64,000 nt of DNA from Pseudomonadales bacterium. GTDB taxonomy: Bacteria > Pseudomonadota > Gammaproteobacteria > Pseudomonadales > DC-out160. Of this stretch, positions 49,189-61,100 are shown one piece after another; the stretch's first letter is position 1, and each line of letters begins with the position of its first letter. Under the pieces are notes generated by a model. It saw nothing but the letters and a program-made list of their open reading frames with translations, ran no database searches and was not told the DNA's origin. The translations under genes and the position numbers were made by a program. Where the stretch lies: the NCBI GenBank assembly GCA_019090455.1, contig JAHRWA010000043.1, positions 1 to 64,000 on the forward strand, written 5' to 3'.

Positions 49189-52100
49189 ATGTCGGTAATG
49201 GAATTGTTGGGTGTTTTAGCTGAAAAGAATATAAAACTTTGGCTTGAGGGTGATGCGCTACGTTTTAGTGCTCCGGCTGACGTCTTTGATTCAGAGTTAA
49301 AAGCCCAGGTTGTAGCGCAAAAAAGTGCGATCATTGCGTTCTTGAAAGAAGCGCAAAAATCCCAAGTTCAAACCATCCCAAAAGCGGATCGTAAAGCACC
49401 CATACCTTTATCTCTAACTCAGCAACGTTTGTGGATTCTAAACCAATTAGAGCCCGATAGCGTGGCGTACAATATGCCGATCATTTTGAAATTGCTCGGT
49501 GATTTTAAAACTGAATATTTTGAAGTGGCTTTACGCCAGGTTGTTGCGCGTCATGAATCTATGCGTACCCAAATTGTGCAAGAAGGTCTTTCCGCCTACC
49601 AAGATATTAGTATTGAACTTTTACCTCCCATAGTCGTAGACGATATCAGTGAACTAACGTCCGATGAGCAAGAAACTCGCATAAAAATGGAAGTGGAGCG
49701 AGAGCTGAAAACGCCATTTTCCTTAGGTATAGATCCTCTTTTTCGAGTTAGATTATTAAAGACCTCAGCTAATAAAAACCAGCAACCCCAGCATATTTTG
49801 ATGATGTGTATGCATCATATTGTCACGGATGGTTGGTCTCTTGGTCTTGTTGTGCAAGAGATCATTACCTATTACAACGCCTTTCTTAAACAGCCCGATC
49901 TCGATAAACGGACTGAGCTAAATATACTGCCAGAGCTAGACATACAGTATGCCGATTTTTCCGTGTGGCAGCGGCAATGGCTGGCAGGCAAGGAGTTAGA
50001 GCGGCAGCTGAACTTTTGGCGAGAATACCTACCGCGCGACGGTTTTGTACTTAATCTTCCAACGGACTATGAGCGAGTGGGTAAGTCTCAGCTAGCAGGT
50101 AGTACTGTTTCTCGTCTAGTTCCTCTCACCGTACTTGAGAATTTCAAAGGTCTTATTAAAAAAGCTGACGCCACATTATTTATGGGTCTGTTATCCATAT
50201 TCGACGTGTTGCTGGCCAAGTATTCCAATCAGAGTCAAATTAATATAGGCACTCCTAATGCGGGCCGCAACCGAATTGAAGTAGAGGGGGTCGTTGGTTT
50301 TTTTATTAGTACTTTAGTTATGAGTGCGAAAGTGGAAAAACAGGACCGCTTTATTGATGTCTTGAAACAGGTTAAGGATGGCGCGGTTGCCACTTTTAGC
50401 AATCAAGATGTCCCGTTTGAAAAGCTGGTAGAGGAGTTGAAACCCGAACGGGATTTGAGTCGAACTCCTTTGTTTCAGGTGTTTTTTAATTTACTGAATC
50501 TACCTGAGTTGGAACAGAGTTTTGACGGCATTAAAATTGAGAGCTTGTTAGCGGATGACGTTGATCAAGTTTCTAAGTTTGATATGACCTTGTATGCCAA
50601 AGAGGGAGACGATGGTCTTCGGTTAGATGTTATTTATAATTCTTACCTTTATACAAAGTCACGCATGGACGTGATGCTTGAACATTTTGAACGTTTATTG
50701 AAAGCCGTTTCAGAGAGTCCAAACACAACAATAGAAGAGTTATCTTTGCTGGGTTTGGAAAATGAAATTACTAGCGATGCTAACACTGAGAGTGTAGCGG
50801 TCTTTCAGGAAGCAAGCTCAGCACCAGTTTCAGATGTGATGATGAGAATCACGACAGCTGCTGAAATACATGCACAGTCCATCGCTATTAAAGGCCAAAG
50901 GGAAAGTTGGAGCTATGCGGAATTAGGTGCTGGTGTACAGCGATTAGCGAGCCATCTTAAGCAGCAAGCGGTGAGCGGAGCACGGGTGGCGTGTCTTGTG
51001 TCGCGAACGGCGCAATTACCCTTGAGTCTTCTGAGTGTGCTGACGGCGAAATGCAGCTTCTCGATAATTGATATCCGTTACCCTCTGAGTAAGATCAAAT
51101 ATTATTTGACGGCTCTTAATGCTGATTATGTGATCGTCGATGAAAGTGTTGTAGAAATCGCGGCATTAAGTGATTTTTTAGAAAGCCAGTTTAACAATCG
51201 GTGTTTGGTCTTACCTGAAAGTAAAGCCGCTTTCTTTGCTCATGATGTTTTAAATATTGGCATTGATGACACCGTTTCGGATCAGAAAGACATCGATCGT
51301 TTAGTCAGAAATATTCCCTTGAGCGAAGTCGCTTATTATGGCTTTACATCGGGCACCCAAGGTGAACCTAAGCTAATAGCCAATGATTTAACGCCATTAT
51401 CCCATTTTGTAGATTGGTATGAGCAAGAGTTTCAGTTAGGTGCTGATGATTGCTTTAGTTTGTTGTCCGGTGTTGCTCATGATCCGGTATTACGAGATAT
51501 TTTTGTTCCCTTAGCCATGGGTGCCACGTTGTGTATTCCTGAGCAAAATGAATTGCTCGAACCCGGATATTTGAGTCAGTGGATAACACAAAATAAAGTG
51601 ACTGTAGCCCATTTGACTCCGTCTATGGGCGAGTTGATGGTGCAATCTTGGAATGAAAAAGCCGCTTGCTTACGACTTGTTTGCTTCGGGGGTGAAAAGC
51701 TGCATTTTTCACAGGCTCAAGAATTTGCTTTGTTTGCTGACAGTGCTCAGTTGGTTAACTTTTACGGAGCGACTGAAACACCACAAGCGATAGCTTTTGA
51801 ACGAATCGATATGGAGCAGACCATGGGGCGCTCCAATATTATCCCTATCGGTAAGGGTATTGAGGGAGCAGAACTTGTCATTGTAAATGCCAATTTGAAC
51901 CCGGTTGGTGTGAGCGAAGTGGGTGAGATTGTTGTGCGTACACCTTATTTGTCGAAGGGTTATGAGAACGATGAAGAGTTGACGGCATCAAAATTTCCGT
52001 CAATGGCTCGGTTGTCGATGTTCGATGGTCAGGCTTCCCAAAAAGGTGAGCAGCGTGAAAGACAGGAGACTGTATATCGCACTGGAGATCTAGGGCGGTA

Positions 52101-55100
52101 TTTACCCGATGGGCGCGTACAGCTAATAGATCGTTTGGACGGTCAGATTAAAGTGCGAGGCTTTAGAGTTGAACCGGGTGAAATCGAAAATGCACTGAAG
52201 AAACATGAGCAAATAAAAGCGGCTGCTGTGACATTAGTTGAAATAAATGGGGTACAACAATTAGCGACATACGTGGTACAAACAAATGACGACGACACCG
52301 TAAAAACTGTGCAGAAAGGCGATTTGATTGATCTCCTAAGGCTAACCTTACCCGATTACATGATTCCACAAGCCGTCGTATGGCTTGATGATATTCCGCT
52401 GACACCCAACGGAAAAACCGATTATAAAAACTTACCTATTCCTGGTCATGAAGATCGAGCGGCCAATTACTTAGCAGCTCGAAATGCGGTGGAAGAGCAG
52501 CTAGTGCTGATTTGGGAAGAAATACTCAATACATCGCCGATTGGCGTAAATGATTCTTTCTTTGAATTAGGTGGACACTCGTTACTGGCGACTCAGGTAG
52601 TCAGTCGTATAAATTCAATTTATCAGCTCAATATAGCACTGCGCGTTATTTTCGAAAAACCCACCATAGCTGCCATCTCGATATTAGTAGAGAGCGAGCT
52701 AACTGCCGAAACGGGTCTCTCTGTTCCGACGATGTCGCGAGTTTCTCGAGAAAAACGAATCCCGATTTCTTTTGCACAGAACCGTTTGTGGTTCATGCAA
52801 AAGTTAGATCCGAGTAGTACGGCATTCAATATGCCATTTCCGTTGAAGTTAACCGGAAAGCTTGACTGTGCTCTGTTAGAGCGTGTGTATCAGGAGATAT
52901 TCAAGCGTCATGAAATCTTAGGTGTCAATATCCTAGAGGAAGATGGGCAGCCTTTCTTACAGTTTAATAGCTTAGCCAATTGGAGTCTTGATCAGCAAAC
53001 CATAGACGTTGCTTCAATGGGCGAGGCTGAATTGAGTCAGCTACAAAAGCAATTGGCGATAACCGATGCTTCACTGCCTTTTAATCTCGCTAGCGATTCC
53101 CTCATTCGAGTTAAACTCTATACATTTGATCGCGGTAATACGGAAATAGCACCCCCCCTGCATTTATTGTTGATGACTGTGCATCATGTGATTTCTGATG
53201 GTTGGTCAATGAACGTCTTTATGCAGGAGATCTTATCGCTTTATAACGCCTTCGCTCTCAAGTTGCCTTCCCCCTTAACGCCATTAAAAATTCAATACGC
53301 TGACTATGCCCATTGGCAGCGGGATTATTTGCAGGGTGATGCCTTAGAGTCGCAACTCGATTACTGGGAAACAAAGTTAAAGGGTTCGCCACAAGTTTTA
53401 CGGCTGCCCACGGATAAAGCTCGCCCAGCAATGCAGACATTTAACGGCAATACCTATTCAAAGGTGTTGTCGAAATCACTCGTCAGTGATTTAAATGGGT
53501 TTAGCCAACAGCATCAATTGTCATTGTTTATGACATTGATTGGTGCCTACCAAATATTGTTGTCCCGTTACACGGATACCAACGATGTGTGTGTCGGTAT
53601 TCCCATAGCAGGTCGTCATCATGGGGACACTGAGAATATCATTGGACTGTTTTTAAATGGTTTGATTGTGCGTGCTCAGTTTGGTGACAATCCGACGGTT
53701 GATGAATTTTACGCACGCATAAAAGAAACGTTATTAGAGGCGTATGCTCACCAAGATTTACCCATAGAAATGTTGTTTGATCGTTTGGACTACGCTAGAG
53801 ACCCTGCTTACCCAACGGGTGTCCAAGTGGGATTTCAGCTACAGAATATGAATAATGTAGCGTCTGTAGAGGGAGCGCAAGGTGCCACATTGAGCGATGG
53901 CTTGGCTGTTGAAATGCTTGAGCGGGAACAGGTTGTTGCTAAGTATGATATGACTTGGATCTTAGAAGAGCGCGATGGCCTGATCGAAGTACTTGTGGAG
54001 TACAACCAAGACCTCTTTTTTGAAAGCTCTATTGCGCGAATGATAACGCATTATGAAACCCTGTTAAGGGGAGTTGTCTCTGGCGACTATCATGCAATTC
54101 GTGCCTTGCCTCTTGTGGATCGAAAAAACCTGATCTCTGAAATCGGAGTGACTGAATGCGATCATACGGAACAAATCGATGCAGTCTATCCGCTTACCAT
54201 GAATCAGCAATCTATCTATTTTGCTGCGCTAATGGATTCGAATACGCTAGCGAATAGTTTTGGAGTTTACGTTGATATCCCCACCTTGATGGATAGGGAT
54301 ATTATGGCGCGTGCTTTTACTGAGATTTATTCAGAACAAAGCATTATGAGAATAAAACTGGTGGAATCTAAAAAAGCCTATTTGGATTCCACGTACCAGG
54401 TGTTCTATCAGAATCGAAATCCAAACATAGAATTTCTCGATTGGTCGAATGAAACATTAAGCGAATCTCAAATCACTCAAAGAGTGAATGAACTTGTTTT
54501 TAGGACGTATGAAATTCATGGTGAGTTGTTGTTTTGCCATATCGTCAAGGTCACTGAAGAACGGTTTTTGGTAGTGCTGGCGAGTCATCATGTGATCTTT
54601 GATGGCATAGGGTTGGCAGGATTAGTCTATGGATTAAGAGACCGCTATCTGCATATTGTTGAGGGAACAGATATAGCGGAATGGCCGGACCGTTACAAAG
54701 ATTATATTTTACATGAATTGAATTACGCAGATGTGGCTGAAACGCAAGCGTTTTGGCGTGATAGATTGCCCTCATCGCTAGAGGCAATTGTGATACCTCA
54801 GCCGTCAAGAAAAAATATCGATGGTGAATTGGAAGGTCGGCACACGGTTAAAAAGAGTATTTTGTTGTCACCAGAGCATTGGGCGAGCGTCAGAAAATAT
54901 TCACGGAAAAATAAAATTACACCGGCGCTTTATTTTAAAGTCTTATACGGTGTTTTATTACAGCGTTATAGTCAGTGTGAAGAGACATTCTATATTGATG
55001 AGATGACGGGTTCTCGTCAAAAAGGGTACGAAACCGTAGCGGGGGCTTTTGCTCAAGCTTTACCTTTTGTTTTTGATAAGTCCTGCTTTGAGGATGCAGA

Positions 55101-58100
55101 AGGTCAGCCCGCTACGATGCCGCAATTGATTGCTAATGTCAGGGCGTTTCAAAAAAGTCTTAAGGGTAAGACTTTATGGTCAGAGCAGAAGCAAGCCGAT
55201 TTGTTGCCTCGCGCCAATCAAGCATTTCTCTATAACTTTATTCCCTTTGTCGTGGCTTTGGATTTCTTAGGGAAACCGAGTAAGGTTCACGATCTGATTA
55301 ACCACGTTTCGGGGACGGTGGAATTTACGGTTGTTGCGAGAAAAGAAGAGATTCGGTTCGACCTAACTTATGCGTCTGATGAATTTGAAGATTTCGATTT
55401 CCTAAAACGTATCGTCTGGGTCAGTGAGCAAATCGTCGCGGGTAACGATAACCTGAATTTGCTAGACCTTGTGTTTGACGATGAAAAAACCAAGCTGTTG
55501 GAACAATCGGGTGAGAGCGTAGAATACGATTCCTTAGAGACCATACCTGCGCTGTTTGAACAACAGGTTCAGCGATGTCCTGATAAAATGGCCGTCGTGT
55601 TTGATGATGTGTCGTTGACCTACACAGAGTTGAATGCACTAGCCAATGAGTTTGCGCTAAAAATGCGGGACGCCGGTATTGGGCGTAATCATTTGGTGGC
55701 ACTGTACGCGAATCGAAGTCACTATTTCCTAGCCGCTATATTGGGTGTGATGAAAAATGGCGCTGCCTACGTGCCCATTGATCCGAAATACCCTAGCGAT
55801 CGAATTGCCTACATGCTGGATGATTCTAAAGTCACTGTCATTGTTTCCGAGCGGGAGTTGGTCGCTCAATTAGAGCAGGAAGTATTAACCGATACGCATG
55901 TCATCTACATTGATGAATGCCATCCGTTAGGGCGAAGTGAAGCTGCTCCCACCGAATTTGTCAGTGTGGCGCAACCGAAAGACCGCGCTTATATGATTTA
56001 TACCTCGGGCTCCACAGGCAAACCTAAGGGTGCTTTATTGCATCATGACGGCGCGCTAAATCATATTTTAGCGGAATGCGATGTTCTCGATTTTGACGGT
56101 GCATTTAATTTTCTCCAAAGCGCACCGTCTTCCTCTGATATATCCGTGTGGCAGTTTTTAGGGCCAGTAGTGAGAGGCGGCACGTCTGTTATTTTGGACG
56201 ACGTGATCGATATTCCCAAACTATTTAGGCTGCTACGACAAGAACAAATTGATATTGCTGAATTAGTACCGGTAGTTCTTCAGATGGTAGTCGCGCATGC
56301 CCTGTCCTTAGAAGAGGAGGCGCGTGCGCTACCGCATTTACGCTGGATGATGGTGACTGGTGAAGCGGCTCCCGTTGAATTAGTGAATCGATGGCTGGCA
56401 ATTTATCCTAATATTCCAGTGGTCAATGCTTATGGCCCCACAGAGGCATCAGATGATGTTATTCAAGCCATAATTCGCGAACCATTGTCTGCCAATGAGA
56501 TTACCGTCCCTATCGGTAAGCCCCTACCCAATCTTAATGTATTGATCTTGGATCAGCAGGGGCGTTTGTTGCCGAATGGGATAACCGGTGAGATTTGTAT
56601 TGGTGGCGTGGGCGTTGGCGAAGGTTATTGGAATAAACCCGATAAAACACAAGAAGTATTCGTTGCCAATCAATTTGAACAAATTGCCTCTGATCATTTG
56701 TATCGTTCGGGTGATTTAGGGCGGTGGTCAAACAAAGGCGATGTGGAATTTGTAGGACGAATTGATACCCAAGTGCAACTGCGTGGCTTTCGCATTGAAC
56801 TAGGCGAGATAGAAGCACAGCTGGTTAAGTTGGAGGGAATTAAAGAAGCCGTTTGTGTCGCATTCTCGGGTGAGCAGAACTCTCAACATCAGAATTCTCA
56901 ACAACACAATCTGGCCGCTTATCTCACCTTGTCGCAAGGTGGTTCTAAAACTGAGTTGGACTTGGCAAGTGCCAGAAAACAACTTGCAGATGCTTTACCA
57001 GATTATATGGTCCCGAATAGTTTTACTATTTTGGAAAAACTACCCTTAACGCCAGCGGGTAAGGTAGACCGCAAAGCACTGCCTGAGCCAGAGGAGTTTC
57101 AACGTCAATATGTTGAAATGGTTGAGCCCAGAAATGAAATTGAAACCGCGTTAGTCTCAATTTGGAAAGATGTTTTACGTGTGAAAGCCGTCAGTGTGTA
57201 TGACGATTTCTTTGAACTCGGTGGGCATTCCTTATTGGGGACGCAGGTGGTTGCGCGAGTCCGTGATAGTTTGCAGGTTGATTTACCCATACGTACTGTA
57301 TTTCAATTTAGTGTATTAGCATCGCTAGCGCTGGAGATAGAACAAGAGAAGAGTCGTGGCGGCAAGACGGTTGCGCCAATACTGCCAGTGAGTAGAGAAG
57401 GGCATTTGCCTATTTCACCTAATCAACGCCGCCTATGGTTTCTCTACCAGCTCGATCCTAAGAGCACGGCTTACAATATGCCAGTGAGTGCTGAAGTCGT
57501 TGGCGATATTGATGTCCCCAAATTTGAACAAGCATTATCAGGTTTGGTCAAACGCCAAGAAATATTGCGTACTCGGTTTGTGGATGAAGAGGGTGAATGT
57601 GTTCAGATTGTTGATGCCTCGGCTAGTGATTATTTCCACTACTATGACCTGACTAGTTTGACCGCCGAAGAACGGGTTATAAAAAAGAGTCAGATTACCC
57701 AAAAGAATCAATATTCAACATTTGATTTAGGGAGCAAGGCTGGGTTTAGGGTGGCTTTAACTAAAGAATTTTCTGAAAAATTACCTAAGGATGACAGCCA
57801 ATCCTCCTCAAATACCTACACGCTAATGATCTGCATGCACCATATGATTTCCGATGGTTGGTCCATGCGTGTATTAATAAAAGAATGGTTGACGCTTTAC
57901 GTTGCCAGTACGGAAAAAATGGCAACGCAGTTGCCATTGCTACCGGTTCAATACAGTGACTATGCCAGCTGGCAAGTGAACTTGTTAGAAGGTCGCCCTA
58001 GTGATCGGATTAGTAATGATGAAAACCCGGCACAACAAGGCTCCACTCAAAATCAATTAAACTACTGGAAGGACAAACTCGCAGGTGCGGAAGAAGTACT

Positions 58101-61100
58101 GCAATTGCCAGTCGATTTTCCCCGTTTAAAAAACCCAACCAACAAAGGGGCGTCGGTAGAACTGAAGCTCAACGATGGCATGGCGAAGAAGATTGATGAT
58201 TGCAGTCGTCAAACGGGTGTAACGCCTTTCATGCTGATGTTGACCGCCTACCAAGTACTGCTATCTCGATACAGTAACCAACAAGATATACTGGTGGGAA
58301 TACCCATTGCCGGTCGAGAATATAAAGAGGTACAAGATCTCATTGGGTTCTTCGTTAATACCCTAGCGATACGATCTGAGATTGATACATCAAAAACATT
58401 TTTATCTTTGTTAAGTGAAGTAAAGCAATCCACTCTCGATGCGTTTTCTAATCAAGATGTACCCTTTGATCAGGTGATCGATGCGGTGGGTGTGGAGCGA
58501 ACCTTATCGTTTCCTCCTTTGGTTCAGGTTGCCTTTCAATTGCATCACTTGCGAGACCTCGATGCCGAGATGAGTTCCGAGGCAGTTAGTGCGTTAAGTG
58601 GTTTTGAGTTAAAGGTGCTGGCTCCCGAGCGCTCGGTGGCGAAGTTTGATTTAATGATTGAGGTGTTTCAAGGTGCCAATGAGGTTTCCGTTAAAGCGGA
58701 ATATAATGCCGACCTCTTTGTTGAAAGCACTATTCAGCAGTTATTAAATCATTACGTAAACCTAGTTGAACAGTGTTTGGGTAATGTAAATACCACCATT
58801 GCAGATATCGAATTGTTGAGTGAGCAAGAGCAGGAATTGATACTGCGTGAGTTTAACAATAATCAAGTGGATTACCCTCAAGTATCCGTAGATCAGTTAT
58901 TCGATATTGTGGCAGAGAAAAATCCTGATCAAATCGCCATTATTCAACAGAACCAAACCATCACCTATCGTGATTTGCAGCGAAAGTCGAATCAAGTGGC
59001 AAACGTTTTACTGAAAAAACAGGTGAAGCCTGGCGATCATGTAGGACTTTGTATTGATCGTTCCATCGAATTTGTTATTTCTCTATTAGGCATACTGAAA
59101 GTCGGTGCCGCTTATGTTCCGCTAGATTCCACTTATCCCGATGAACGACTAGCGTATATGATCAGCGACACCCGAGTAGCTGTGCTGTTAACGGAACAAA
59201 CCAAGAAAACACAATTATCACAGGTTCTGGCGTCGGTGGAGCATGATACTGCTGTGCTAGTGTATGGTGAGTTTGATGACTTATTAGAAGCTGCTTCTTC
59301 TGAACTAGAGCCTCGCAGTGTCGCAATCGATACGGTTTGTTATGTGATGTACACCTCTGGGTCCACAGGTCGGCCAAAAGGAGTGCAGGTATCACATCGA
59401 GCAGTGATGCGACTGGTTCAAAATACTAATTTTCTGAAAGTGAACCCCAATGATCGTATTGGCTTTTTATCCAATACCGCATTCGATGCGAGTACTTTGG
59501 AATTGTGGACAGCACTGACCAACGGGCTTCCATTGGTTGTTGTGACCTATGATCAATTGTTGGAGCCGGAACAGTTTGAAACCTTGGTGAAGTCTGAACG
59601 CGTGAGTGTCATGTTCCTGACAACCTCGCTGATGCACGAGTACGCGCAAAATAGGATTACACTTTTCGATAGTTTACGTGTGATTATTTTTGGTGGTGAG
59701 GCGTGTGACCTACGCTATGTAAAACGAATTCTCGATATCGCGAAACCCGACCATATTATTAATGGTTATGGCCCAACAGAGAATACGGTATTTACGACTT
59801 GTTATGATGTGCAGTCAATTGGGTCTATGGATGTGAGTATTCCCATCGGTAAACCCTTGGCGAATACCTCAGTCTATATTTTGGATCAGAATCGCCGCCC
59901 GGTTCCCATTGGTGTGTCTGGGGAGTTATATACTGGTGGCGATGGCGTAGCATTAGGGTATCTGAATAAAGATGACTTAACCCATGATGTGTTTGTTGAT
60001 GATCCGTTTTCTGCTGTTGCGAATGCGAAGATGTATCGGACAGGGGATTTGGCGCGCTTCCGTCCTGATGGGAACGTGGAATACTTAGGCCGTCGCGACA
60101 ATCAAGTTAAGATTCGTGGATTTAGAATTGAGCTGGATGAAATTGAAATGGTCATTAGTGGCCAGCCTAGTGTTCAGCAGTCACTGGTATTGGATTGGAA
60201 GCTAGAAGACGGCCGGACTATTATCGTTGCGTACTATGTACCGACTAGTGAATCTAACTCTGCACACAACGATGACCTTCACAATGACCTTCACTGTGCG
60301 CTAGTCGAGTCGTTGCCCGGTTATATGGTGCCGCAAGTATTGATTCCTTTAGAGTCGATGCCGTTGACACCCAACGGTAAGCTCGACCGCAGAGCACTCC
60401 CAGAACCCGATTTGTCGGCGTTAAGTGAAAATTATAAAGAACCCACGACTGACACTGAGAAGTTACTTTGTGAATTATGGTCGTCTTTGCTCGCGACTGA
60501 GAAGGTGGGAATCAATGACAATTTCTTCGATTTGGGCGGCCACTCTTTATTGGCCACTCGTTTCGTCTCGAAGTTAAGAAAAGAGCGTGGAATTGAATTA
60601 CCACTAAAACAAATTTTCAATAGTCCCACTATCGCTCAGCTAGCCAAAATAATCGATGATCCGTTAAGTGGGTCCGCTGCCAGCTCCGCATTAATATTAC
60701 CTCCGTTAGAACCCCGCTCCGAGAAAGAATATAGCGACAAAGAGTGTCAGGCGCTTGAGCTTTCCTATGCGCAACAGAGGCTTTGGTTTATTGATCAACT
60801 CGAAGAGTCCAGTGCCGCATACAATATGCCGGTGGCTGTGCGATTTAAGGGAGAGCTAAACCTTGAAATGCTAGAACGCGCTTTTAATACTATCGTGGAA
60901 CGTCACGAGAGTTTGAGAACGGTGTTTGCACCGGGAGAAGAAAAAGGCGGGCAAGCGATACAAGTTATTCAGCCAATGACAAAACTGCACATTGTGCTTG
61001 ATGATCTTTCTGATAAAAATGAAACCGAAAAACCTAAGCTGGTGCGTCGCCTCGTCAATCGCGAGGCAATGAGTCCTTTCGATCTAAGCAAAGATGTGCT

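Noticed and set aside
54181-55510. The divergent second C domain as an epimerase domain
   Set aside because: It follows a C domain, not a carrier domain, and its entry motif and position before an A domain fit a condensation fold better.
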